From the NCBI GenBank assembly GCA_016709575.1, contig JADJMM010000022.1, positions 1-37,051 of the forward strand: a stretch of DNA of 37,051 nt, given 5' to 3'. Under the pieces are notes generated by a model. It was not told the origin of the DNA. It ran no database searches and saw nothing but the letters and a program-made list of their open reading frames with translations. Both the position numbers and the translations under genes were made by a program. Of the stretch, positions 26,731-34,509 are shown piece after piece. This DNA comes from Sphingobacteriaceae bacterium (GTDB lineage: Bacteria; Bacteroidota; Bacteroidia; B-17B0; Aurantibacillaceae). The first letter of the stretch is position 1. Each line of letters opens with the position of its first letter.

Positions 26731-27810
26731 TTATACTAAAGTATTATTCTCCGGCTTTAAGGGTTCCGGAATGTTATCATCATTAAACATTTCACGCAAA
26801 TCAATTTCTATACTTCTGCTAATAGCAGTTATAGGTATATCATTGGCACTCCCTTCAAAAGGACTTTCTGTTGATTCACCTATTTTTTCCATGGTGGTGA
26901 ATATCCAAGTTGATAAGGCGCTAAATGGAATTGATAGCCAAATCATACAGCCTCCTAATTTATCAAACTCTTGCAGCATACCTAAAGGAACTAGTCCAAC
27001 AAAAATACGAATGAAATAAAGGTTTAATGTTGAATATTGTCTTGGATAAGGGAAATTTTTTATTCGTTCGGAAGCGCCTTGCTGATTTAATAATTCTACC
27101 AACATTTTTTCTAATTCCATGTGGCGGAAATCATCAATTAAACCTTTATCCAGCAACTCTTTTAAATATTGAGACTGCAAACCGATAATTTGAGTTGGCT
27201 TATTCGTTTTTGAAAGAATGATATTCAATTCTTCTTGTGGTAAATATTTTGCCAATTCAGTTTCAACTTTAGTGTTTTGTTCCTGTACCTTAAACCATGT
27301 ATTTTTATATTCCTGATTATGTTTTTTATAAATTGATTCCCAAATACGCGGTTCGCGTAATTGATAACGCAAAGCCGTTAGCCATGCAAAGTGACGATGA
27401 ATTAATTTTAGCTTAATTACTTTGAGTTCTTCTTCCGAATATTTTTTTTCAGAATGTTTATTCGATACAAAATCTTTAACCATAATACCCCAACCTCTGC
27501 TCGAATTAACAATAGCGCCCCAAATCCTACGCGCTTCCCACATACGATCATATGATGCGTTATTTTTGAAACCTACAACAAAAGCAACGGCTGTACCTAA
27601 TAAGGCAATTGGTAACCAAGGAATAGCTAACCATTTCCAACCGAGTAACTCAAAACAACAAGTTGGTATTGCAGAAACAAATAATAAAAAGAAAATGTCC
27701 CGCCTAGTCCAAATAAGAACCTCTTTAAGCGAATAATTTTTACCGGAGTGCATGCTTTTTTTTATAAAACTAATGTTTATTCGCAAAAAAACGTAAATAG
27801 AATTGTACAT
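26731..27810 (-). CDS. Bestrophin family ion channel
   Basis: 359 residues from ATG 27810; ATG 27753 (MHSGKNYSLKEV) is an alternative start and would remove 19 residues. Bestrophins are pentameric channels. Seen here: WTRRDIFFLLFVSAIPTCCFELLGW (TM1), LPIALLGTAVAFVVGFKNNASYDRMWEARRIWGAIVNSSRGWG (TM2 and the N-N-x-S-Y-D-R-x-W-E family signature), FPYPRQYSTLNLYFIRIFVGLVPLGM (TM3), IPFSALSTWIFTTMEKIGE (TM4) and the late acidic NDIPITAISRSIEIDLREM segment. Eukaryotic members conduct anions including bicarbonate, while the bacterial KpBest is cation-selective, so selectivity is open. It leads the four-gene operon with a beta-carbonic anhydrase. Confidence 0.92.
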   Translation of the reverse strand: MYNSIYVFLRINISFIKKSMHSGKNYSLKEVLIWTRRDIFFLLFVSAIPTCCFELLGWKWLAIPWLPIALLGTAVAFVVGFKNNASYDRMWEARRIWGAIVNSSRGWGIMVKDFVSNKHSEKKYSEEELKVIKLKLIHRHFAWLTALRYQLREPRIWESIYKKHNQEYKNTWFKVQEQNTKVETELAKYLPQEELNIILSKTNKPTQIIGLQSQYLKELLDKGLIDDFRHMELEKMLVELLNQQGASERIKNFPYPRQYSTLNLYFIRIFVGLVPLGMLQEFDKLGGCMIWLSIPFSALSTWIFTTMEKIGESTESPFEGSANDIPITAISRSIEIDLREMFNDDNIPEPLKPENNTLV

Positions 27811-27950
27811 TTAAATACAGAGCTCACTAATAGTAGAAATTTAGAGCAAAATAAGTGCATTTACCAGTCTTTTTAGATGATTCTCAGGCTATTAAGAATT
27901 AAATCATAATTAACATACCAGATAATCACTTCATATAACCAAGTTGCTGT

Positions 27951-28390
27951 CTAGAAAACTTTCTTACCCTTACCAGTCGTTATCAAACTGACTAGACTTT
28001 TGAACAAGTTGTGTCCAAGCGTTTGAACAATCACCATAGCATTCACATTTAGGAACTAACCCTTTGTGAGTGAAACAGACCTCGGTTTTATTCTTTTTTT
28101 TCAGAAATTTCAAAAACAATTTCTGTTCCAGTCCATTCACTTTTGTTTTTTGTGAAAGCTAGTTTACTATCAGTAACAAGCCATGCTACTTTCTTGTTTG
28201 GAATAAGTTCAATTACTTTTTGTATTGAAAAATGAATATCATCCATGCGATAAGTAAACTCATCATTTATCTTGTTTGACTTGCCTTTGATTTCTCCTTG
28301 CCACCAAGCGTCCACATTATTAATAGCATTGTATGCTTCTTTTGGACTTTGATCTACTAGAAAAGTAGTCCTAAAATCTGAATTTGCCAT
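27951..28390 (-). CDS. SRPBCC (START/Bet v1-like, AHSA1-type) protein (two frameshifts)
   Basis: The uncorrected reading stops at 28088 after FEISEKKE, but the next frame continues NKTEVCFTHKGLVPKCECYGDCSNAWTQLVQKS and then, after one more base shift, LITTGKGKKVF with TAG at 27951. Both are family-typical endings (FTH-x-G-L-V-P, SLxxLITTGKG), so the real protein has about 146 residues. The N-terminus is MANSDFRTTFLVDQSPKEAYNAINNVDAWW. SRPBCC folds bind hydrophobic ligands; no specific ligand is known here. It sits 6 nt downstream of the DinB gene under the palindrome-controlled divergent promoter. Confidence 0.83.
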
Positions 28391-28396
28391 AGAATA

Positions 28397-28879
28397 CTAC
28401 TTTTTTAGTAGTGCAACTTGACCAATGTGATACTGCATATGATTGGTGCGACCAACAACCACATTTATTCTATTTCTGTGCGGTTCTTTTGCAAAATCTT
28501 CCCCAGAAACAGAAGTGCTTTTGAAACCACTCGTCGGATTTAATTTATTAAAGTGTGTTGCTAGCTTGGCGTTAATATTTTTCCAATTTTCTCTTAATTC
28601 CTTTGTTGAAGGAATTGTATTAACCGTTTTATCAGCTTTATGTAAAAAGGGCTCATCTAAGTGAGGATAAACTTGCTCTTCAAAATCTAACAATGGTAAC
28701 ATTTTATCATGTACTGCAGTTAGATGTCCCAATAAATAAATCCCTCTATTTCTGCCGGGAGCAATTTCTTGTTGCAATTGCTCGTCTGTTAGACCATTAA
28801 ATAATTTGTCTGCTGCTTCAATTCTTGAATTCCATGCATCCAAAACCGATTTTACTACTAATTGTTTTTGCGCTTCCAT
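28397..28879 (-). CDS. DinB family protein
   Basis: 160 residues of the DinB/YfiT-like four-helix bundle: VVKSVLDAWNSRIEAADKLFNGLTDEQL, then GIYLLGHLTAVHDKMLPLL with a metal-ligand His candidate, and the C-terminal NHMQYHIGQVALLKK with two His ligands. Many members are metal-dependent thiol or mycothiol/bacillithiol S-transferases, although activity here is inferred only from the fold. It is the first gene of the DinB-SRPBCC pair, and its promoter box (28904-28912, minus strand) faces a long palindrome. Confidence 0.87.
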   Translation of the reverse strand: MEAQKQLVVKSVLDAWNSRIEAADKLFNGLTDEQLQQEIAPGRNRGIYLLGHLTAVHDKMLPLLDFEEQVYPHLDEPFLHKADKTVNTIPSTKELRENWKNINAKLATHFNKLNPTSGFKSTSVSGEDFAKEPHRNRINVVVGRTNHMQYHIGQVALLKK

Positions 28880-28903
28880 TTTAATGTATTTTTAGTTTAT
28901 TGA

Positions 28904-28912
28904 GCAAAGATA
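28904..28912 (-). promoter_or_regulatory. -7 box (TATCTTTGC) of the DinB-SRPBCC operon
   Basis: On the minus strand TATCTTTGC sits at the edge of the palindrome 28912-28948, with ATG 28879 about 24 nt downstream. The same nonamer drives the divergent HxlR gene. Confidence 0.55.
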
Positions 28913-28948
28913 TATAATTAAACTTGCAAAATGCAAGTTTAATTATAT
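28912..28948. promoter_or_regulatory. Perfect 17-bp-arm palindrome, probable HxlR operator
   Basis: Left arm 28912-28928 (ATATAATTAAACTTGCA) and right arm 28932-28948 are exact reverse complements around AAA. The element fills the space between the two divergent -7 boxes (28904-28912 and 28959-28967), so it overlaps the upstream promoter region of both genes. Dimeric winged-helix HxlR regulators bind such inverted repeats, so binding by the adjacent HxlR protein, with autoregulation, is the natural inference. Confidence 0.7.
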
Positions 28949-28958
28949 TTTAATTGCT

Positions 28959-28967
28959 TATCTTTGC
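28959..28967 (+). promoter_or_regulatory. -7 box (TATCTTTGC) of the HxlR gene
   Basis: TATCTTTGC ends 4 nt before ATG 28972, predicting a leaderless or nearly leaderless HxlR mRNA. It is the mirror partner of the minus-strand box at 28904-28912. Confidence 0.55.
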
Positions 28968-28971
28968 ATAT

Positions 28972-29341
28972 ATGAAAAAGCCGGTTGAAGCGTCTACCAA
29001 AAAACGATCAGAATGCCCCATTTCCTGTTCCTTGGATTTGGTGGGTGATAAATGGTCTTTGCTTATTATCCGTGATATGCTTTATCTTGGGAAATCCACC
29101 TATAATGAATTTTTGAGTTCAAAAGAGGGTATTTCGACAAATATTCTTAACGACAGATTGGTTAAGTTAACTGAAGACAAACTCATCACATTTACCGGAA
29201 CAGCAAAACGAAAAAATATGAGCTCACCAAAAAGGTTTAGATTTCAAGCCGGTACTAGAATCAATTGCATTTTTCGGGATGAAGTATTCTGTTTCTGATA
29301 AAGAGTTTCTGAAACACGTTAAAAAAACAATGAAATTATAA
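28972..29341 (+). CDS. HxlR family winged-helix transcriptional regulator (two frameshifts)
   Basis: The corrected length is about 123 residues. From ATG 28972 it reads MKKPVEASTKKRSECPISCSLDLVGDKWSLLIIRDMLYLG, the HxlR hallmark CPIS-x-x-LDLVGDKW, followed by the winged helix (YNEFLSSKEGISTNILNDRLVKLTEDKLITF). Two missing A bases in A runs near 29215 and 29233 break the frame; restored, it continues KKYELTKKGLDFKPVLESIAFFGMKYSV to a TAA at 29339-29341. The N-terminal Cys could be redox- or aldehyde-sensing, as in some family members. It probably controls itself and DinB-SRPBCC through the palindrome at 28912-28948. Confidence 0.9.
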
Positions 29342-29355
29342 GCTTAATAAAATCT

Positions 29356-29748
29356 CTAAATATTTTTTAAACTTTGATTTAAATTATTAAAAAACAAACT
29401 TAACGGTTTTTGAACAACCATTTTCAAAAAAACATTCGGCGTTCCTTCAAAAATCATTTGAGTAGTAGTTGCAGTTGGTTCAATTTCCTTAATATGAATC
29501 GTTAAGGAATAAGGAAAGGCATTTTTTGCATAATCCACAATTTTTATCTCAGAATTCGGTGTTTTACTGCCAAACTGCATACCAATATTTACAAACTTAT
29601 CTTTTTTAAAAGTGCAGTTAGTTTCAGTTGCATTCCAATCGCTGATTTCGGATGGCATTACTTTTGTATAATTTTTAAAATTGCTTAAAAAAGCAAACAC
29701 TTCTTTGCTCGACTTATTTATGCGGGCAACATCAGTAACTATTTCCAT
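29356..29748 (-). CDS. SRPBCC family protein
   Basis: 130 residues: MEIVTDVARINKSSKEVFAFLSNFKNYTKVMPSEISDWNATETNCTF, then GMQFGSKTPNSEIKIVDYAKNAFPYSLTIHIKEIEPT and FFNNLNQSLKNI. The N-terminal strand-helix-helix (KEVFAFLSNFKNY) and terminal long helix are typical of the SRPBCC/Bet v1-like ligand-binding fold. The ligand is unknown. It starts 4 nt after the PAS-LuxR regulator gene on the same strand, so the two are probably co-transcribed. Confidence 0.8.
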   Translation of the reverse strand: MEIVTDVARINKSSKEVFAFLSNFKNYTKVMPSEISDWNATETNCTFKKDKFVNIGMQFGSKTPNSEIKIVDYAKNAFPYSLTIHIKEIEPTATTTQMIFEGTPNVFLKMVVQKPLSLFFNNLNQSLKNI

Positions 29749-29752
29749 CTTT

Positions 29753-30538
29753 TTAAATCCATTTATTTTTTAATGCAAGTGTTACTACTTCTGACAAACT
29801 TTGACATCCGGTTTTTTCCAAAATAGTTTTGCGTTGTTTGTTTATTGTTTCAACACTTCGGTTGGAATTGTAAGCAATTTCTTTTGAAGTTAATCCGTTA
29901 CTAACATGCTTTATTATTTCCAGTTCCTTATCCGTTATGCCCATTTCTACTTGTGATTCGTTTACGGCATATCTCTTTTCAAAAACTTTCTTCCAGTGTT
30001 TTTTGTCATCCAACACGTGAATTTTACAAAACATCTGATGCTCCTTATACAAATCGGTGATGTTTGTGACTGTTCCTATAATAGCTAAAGGATTTCTATT
30101 CCCATCATCTGCTAAATACCAAAATTGTTGCAACATGGTAAAATACTCCCCTGTTTTCTGTTTTAATCTGTAATTAATACTAATGCGTGTACTCGGAAAC
30201 TCTACTTCAGGCATTTGATAAACAAATTCCATCGCATCCGGAAAAACAGAGTTCATTAACACTTCCGAATCAATCGGGTGAAAATTTCCAATAAAACCAA
30301 CAGGTCCGGCCGTCATTACCTCTTCCGCTGTATAACCTTCTACATGAATAGCGTTAGGGCTTACGTATATAAATTCTCCAATCCTATAATCAATTACAAA
30401 TAAAATTGCATCTGTTTGTTGCGACAATGGAACATATTTCTCGATTTCACTTACAAATTCGTCCTTATTAACCAAGCCATTCTTCTTTATAGCCTGCTTA
30501 GCCTCATTAAAAAATGTTTTGTACCCTTTCTTTGCCAT
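29753..30538 (-). CDS. PAS-domain LuxR-type transcriptional regulator
   Basis: 261 residues. A PAS/PAC sensor occupies about 42-165 (DAILFVIDYRIGEFIYVSPNAIHVEGYTAEEV, ISINYRLKQKTGEYFTMLQQFWYL, IIGTVTNITDL). A C-terminal LuxR/GerE helix-turn-helix occupies about 200-258 (ITDKELEIIKHVSNGLTSKEIAYNSNRSVETINKQRKTILEKTG). Such Bacteroidota PAS-LuxR proteins bind DNA directly and sense an unknown signal through PAS. No partner kinase is adjacent. It is followed by an SRPBCC gene after 4 nt. Confidence 0.9.
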   Translation of the reverse strand: MAKKGYKTFFNEAKQAIKKNGLVNKDEFVSEIEKYVPLSQQTDAILFVIDYRIGEFIYVSPNAIHVEGYTAEEVMTAGPVGFIGNFHPIDSEVLMNSVFPDAMEFVYQMPEVEFPSTRISINYRLKQKTGEYFTMLQQFWYLADDGNRNPLAIIGTVTNITDLYKEHQMFCKIHVLDDKKHWKKVFEKRYAVNESQVEMGITDKELEIIKHVSNGLTSKEIAYNSNRSVETINKQRKTILEKTGCQSLSEVVTLALKNKWI

Positions 30539-30561
30539 GCCTTAAATATAGCAAAAAGCTA

Positions 30562-31011
30562 TTATTTACATCTCTCCAAACATTCCATAAACTGTTTATA
30601 AATAAACATATTTGAGTTCCCTACTTGCTCCCAAAACTGAAATTTAAATACCTTACCTAATTCTGAAGTGTAAGTTAAAGAATATACGCCGTCCCCTTTT
30701 TCGAAAAAATAATTGCTAAGCTCTAAATTTAAGTCCTCAATAATTAAATCAGGATATTCGCCAGAATAACCTAACATATTCTTATACCAGTTTGCCATTT
30801 TTATAATTTCACTAAAATGAATGGTCCATTTTTCTCTATTAATTAACCCATTATTTAATTGCAATTCAATATCAATATTACAATGGTTTAACAACAAACT
30901 TTTCTCCAAATAAAAAGCTATAAATTCGTTTATATCCGAAGGATTATAAAGTTTAATTATATTACTACTTGTAATTTTGTCCATTCCTGTTTTTTCAAGT
31001 TTAGTCGGCAT
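30562..31011 (-). CDS. Hypothetical protein
   Basis: About 150 residues, not recognised. Possible starts are GTG 31020, ATG 31011 and ATG 30984 (MDKITSSNIIKLYNPSDINEF); ATG 31011 is used here. It has no signal peptide or membrane segment. Segments such as INEFIAFYLEKSLLLNHCNIDIEL and FKFQFWEQVGNSNMFIYKQFMECLERC suggest a soluble alpha/beta protein. It lies 23 nt upstream of the PAS-LuxR regulator on the same strand and could be part of that unit. Confidence 0.6.
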   Translation of the reverse strand: MPTKLEKTGMDKITSSNIIKLYNPSDINEFIAFYLEKSLLLNHCNIDIELQLNNGLINREKWTIHFSEIIKMANWYKNMLGYSGEYPDLIIEDLNLELSNYFFEKGDGVYSLTYTSELGKVFKFQFWEQVGNSNMFIYKQFMECLERCK

Positions 31012-31050
31012 TACTTTCACGTAGGTGTTTTTTATGGATCTAACTTAAAA

Positions 31051-33151
31051 TCACTGCTTAATAAATTTAATTTGCTCCTGCTTGTTTCCACTTATTAATC
31101 TTAAAAAATAAATGCCACTGGATAAGTTCTCAGTATTTAATGTCGTACCGTTATTCGTGAGTATGGATTGAAAAACCACTTCTCCCAAAGCATTTATAAC
31201 TTGTATATCAATCTGCTCTGAAACATCTGCAAATTCGATTGTTAGAATACCATCCGTAGGATTTGGAAAAATGTTTGTACTACGCGATTCACCATTGGTT
31301 TGGGCTAATATACCTGTACATGCACTTACGCTTTGAGTTATAGTGGCAGAGTTTTTGCAGCCGTTTGCATCAGTACCGGTTACTGTATACGATGTGTTTA
31401 CTGAAGGTGTTATTGAAATTGAATTTGAAATTGCTGATGTATTCCAAGTATAAGTTGTTGCACCACTAACCATTAAAGTTGCAGTTTGTCCAACACATAA
31501 CAATGAACTACTTGTAGTAGCATTAATACTAGGTAAGGGATTAACCGTTAGATTAGTATATATTAAACTATCACAACCCCAATAAGAGAAAAATGAGCTT
31601 GTGTAGGTTCCTGCCGAATTAACAACCCCACCAGCTGGAAGAGTATAGGATGAACCAGCGCAAATATTAGGCGACACAGTTGATTGGTATGCAGATACAC
31701 AAAAATCATAAGTTGTAATTATTCCATTGGCTGCACCAGTAACAGCTATATTCATTACCGGTGGACCAGGTGCATAATCAACAGTTGAACCAAAACCTCC
31801 GGAATTACCCATAAACATTATGCCGTTAGCAGAAGGAAATAATTTCATACTAGAATAATAATTTGGATCAATACCTGTCATAAAAGTTCTACCACCTCTG
31901 TAATTACCAAGCGAATCATATGAAACAACCATGTATTGAGGATTAGGATTTACGTTAGGAAAACTGGCCGTAGCTGTGCCCAAATTATAATCCGTAGCGC
32001 TATCGTAATTTCCCCATAGGAAAATATTCTTTTGCGAATCACTAGCGGTAGCATAAAACTTTCGTTTATATAATTACTGAAAGTGTATAGCCAAACCGGT
32101 GAACCATTGTTATTATAAAAACCTACAAATTGATCGGCAGCCGAACCCAAAGTGTAACTTGTACTTGAAAGAACTCCAGCAGTTGGATCAAAATCTACAG
32201 TACCATAATACCCCCCCGAAATATAGAATTTACCATTATTAAAAACGTTTAATCGTAAGTTGGTGTTTCCATAAGGGGCGGTTATGTCAAATTTCAGCAA
32301 TCACTAATAGCACCGGTTGAATTTCTTTTTACTACAAATTCATTCAAATTCGTTAGTGCAGTTCCGGCAATTGTACCGTTTCCGGCAGATTTACAAGTTG
32401 CATAAGTATTACCTAAAGCATCAGTTTGAATTTGATTAATATATGATTCAGACTCGTTGCCTAAAGTTCCGAACAAATTAGCCCAATTAAACGATAAATT
32501 AGAATTGTAACTAGCCATAAAAAAATCTGACCCGGCAGTAGTACTTAAAGTATAATTAGTAACTCCAAAATCGAAATTAACAGTACTTGAAGTTGCTCCT
32601 GCTATATAAATTTTATCACTAGAGTCAATATAAATGGAGTTTGGTCGACTATAACCGCTACTAGCATTTAGTTGCTTGTATCCTAAATAAGTACCTGTTG
32701 AAGAATACTTAATAATAACTGCTTGCGAAATTGTACCATTTGTGACAAATGCACTGCCTGCTGTTGGATCTAAATCAAAGGAGCTGGTTACCTACGCAAT
32801 ACAAAACACCTCATTTAAAGAGTTAATAGCTATCCCCTTTATGCTGTTGGTTGAAAAGTTAGTTGTGGTATAAGTTACTGACCATAATAAATTTTGTGTT
32901 GACGGATCGTACTTTGTTATATAATAAGAACTTGTACTTCCTGAATTTAATACTCCGGTTCCGGGATGTATGTCAGAATTTGCATCGGCATAACCTACCG
33001 CATAAACATTACCTGAATTATCTATTGTAGACGACAAATACAGGTTACTTTGAGTACTATTCGTAACATGCATTTGATGTTTAGGAATTAATTGCGCTTT
33101 AATAGTTGATGCTAGTGTTAAACAGCTTAAGATTAGTATTGTTTTTTTCAT
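31051..33151 (-). CDS. Secreted beta-propeller (SBBP-like repeat) protein with T9SS sorting domain (one in-frame stop, two frameshifts)
   Basis: ATG 33151 gives signal peptide MKKTILILSCLTLASTIKAQ. Repeats of about 50-60 residues follow, with motifs such as HPGTGVLNSGS, DLDPTAGSAFVTNGT, VDFDPTAGVLSSTSYTLGS, each ending in a K-Y/N-SxG strand; these resemble SBBP/beta-propeller repeats. An Ig/PKD-like region (TVNPLPSINATTSSSLLCVGQ to YTVTGTDANGC) precedes the type A sorting domain (NIFPNPTDGILTIEF to KQEQIKFIKQ). An in-frame TAG at 32792-32794 (codon 120) is followed by intact coding in the same frame. Frameshifts occur near 32297 and 32058. The corrected protein has about 700 residues. Confidence 0.82.
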
Positions 33152-33465
33152 AGTAAATTAATTTTTAGCAAAGTAAAAGCATATCTATTCCGCCTACAAT
33201 AACCATTAATGGGTACTGAACTCAAAACACAATTTATTCATTGCTGGTAAAATTGAATTCTATGTGAATTGATCCTAAATCGTAAAGTTTTTTAATTTGA
33301 TTATTAAACTGAATGATAAAGGAGGTAGCGCCTTAAATAATCTACTTTTATAAGTTTAGGGGTGTAAAAGCTGTCTTTTTTAAAAGCTTTTCTATAATCA
33401 AACATTATTCCTCGGGAGTTTTTCTGATATTTGAGCTTTATAACATAAATACATTAAGTAACTAA
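33152..33465. other. Intergenic region, 314 bp
   Basis: An AT-rich gap between the divergent propeller gene and the YdjM-like gene. Translation of both strands shows no credible ORF. A near-consensus -7 box (TTACTTTGC on the minus strand near 33172-33180, one mismatch) may serve the propeller gene. I see nothing else. Confidence 0.5.
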
Positions 33466-34488
33466 ATGGATTCGCTATCACATATTGTTATAGGCGCTGC
33501 AATTGGCGAAACGCTTCTTGGAAAAAAAATAGGACGTTGGGGAATGCTATTAGGCGCCATTGCTAAAAGCGCCCCTGATTTCGATTTGTTTTATACAGGA
33601 TTGAGCGATCCGCGTGCCTATATGTGCGACCATAGAGCGCATACACATTCATTAATTATTGAAGCGCTTTATGCCATACCTATAGCTTGGCTGTTAGTTA
33701 AACTTTTTAAGCAAAAAATTTCATTTAAGCGAATGTTAATATTTATGTTAGCTTGTTTATGGGGACATTCACTTTTAGATTGGTGTACAAACTTTGGAAC
33801 ACAATTGTTACTGCCCTTTACCAATGAAAATTACGCGCTGAATACACTTGCAATCGTTGATCTCTTATTTACAATACCAATGTTAATAATGGTATTGATT
33901 GCAGTTTTTCAAAGAAAAAATGAAGTGCGGAGAAACAAGTTTGCGAAAGCTTCTTTAATTTATTGCTTTGTTTATTTGGGACTTACTTTTGTAAACAAAG
34001 CACGAGCAGAAAGTATTGTTCAGGAATCGATTGTGAAAAATAATATTCCCGTAACCGATCACATAACAAATCCGACTATGCTTAATAATATTTTATGGTA
34101 TTCGGTAGGCAGTAATGATAGTACCCTTTTTATTGGAGAGTTTAGTTTGCTACATAGTAACAATCCTATCAAATGGTATAGCTATCCCCGTAATCTGCAT
34201 TTAATGCAGCAATGCAAAAGTAAAAAAGACGTAGCCATACTAAAATGGTTTGGCGATCCTTACACAATTGCACAGACTGATGGAGACACCCTTAATATTT
34301 ATGCTGTAAAATTTGGGAGAACAAACATGCAGGAAAGCGAATTGCAAAAAACATTTGTCTTTCATTACAAACTATATCAAAAAGACGGAAAGGAAATGAT
34401 GAGCATGGAAGAACCCAATGAGAAAAACATGAATTTCAAAGAGAGTTTTAATGATTTATGGGAAAGGATTTGCGGAAGGAGATATTGA
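33466..34488 (+). CDS. YdjM-type (DUF457) membrane-bound metal-dependent hydrolase family protein
   Basis: 340 residues. The N-terminus MDSLSHIVIGAAIGETLLGKKIGRW is family-typical. It continues with APDFDLF, a conserved histidine-rich block HRAHTHSLIIEALYAIPIAWLLV, GHSLLDWCTNFGTQLLLPF and two to three more membrane helices (VDLLFTIPMLIMVLIAVF, SLIYCFVYLGLTF). The C-terminal 130 residues form a soluble domain (WYSVGSNDSTLFIGEFSLL). Histidines H59/H61 and the D-x-D-type residues suggest a metal site. The substrate is unknown. Single-gene unit, convergent with the TPR genes. Confidence 0.88.
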   Translation: MDSLSHIVIGAAIGETLLGKKIGRWGMLLGAIAKSAPDFDLFYTGLSDPRAYMCDHRAHTHSLIIEALYAIPIAWLLVKLFKQKISFKRMLIFMLACLWGHSLLDWCTNFGTQLLLPFTNENYALNTLAIVDLLFTIPMLIMVLIAVFQRKNEVRRNKFAKASLIYCFVYLGLTFVNKARAESIVQESIVKNNIPVTDHITNPTMLNNILWYSVGSNDSTLFIGEFSLLHSNNPIKWYSYPRNLHLMQQCKSKKDVAILKWFGDPYTIAQTDGDTLNIYAVKFGRTNMQESELQKTFVFHYKLYQKDGKEMMSMEEPNEKNMNFKESFNDLWERICGRRY

Positions 34489-34509
34489 TGCTTTACTAAT
34501 TCTTATTTA

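Noticed and set aside
33366..33395. Short inverted repeat AAAAGCT/AGCTTTT in the 33152-33465 gap
   Set aside because: Seven-base AT-rich arms with no T-run or gene end next to them; expected by chance in such AT-rich DNA.
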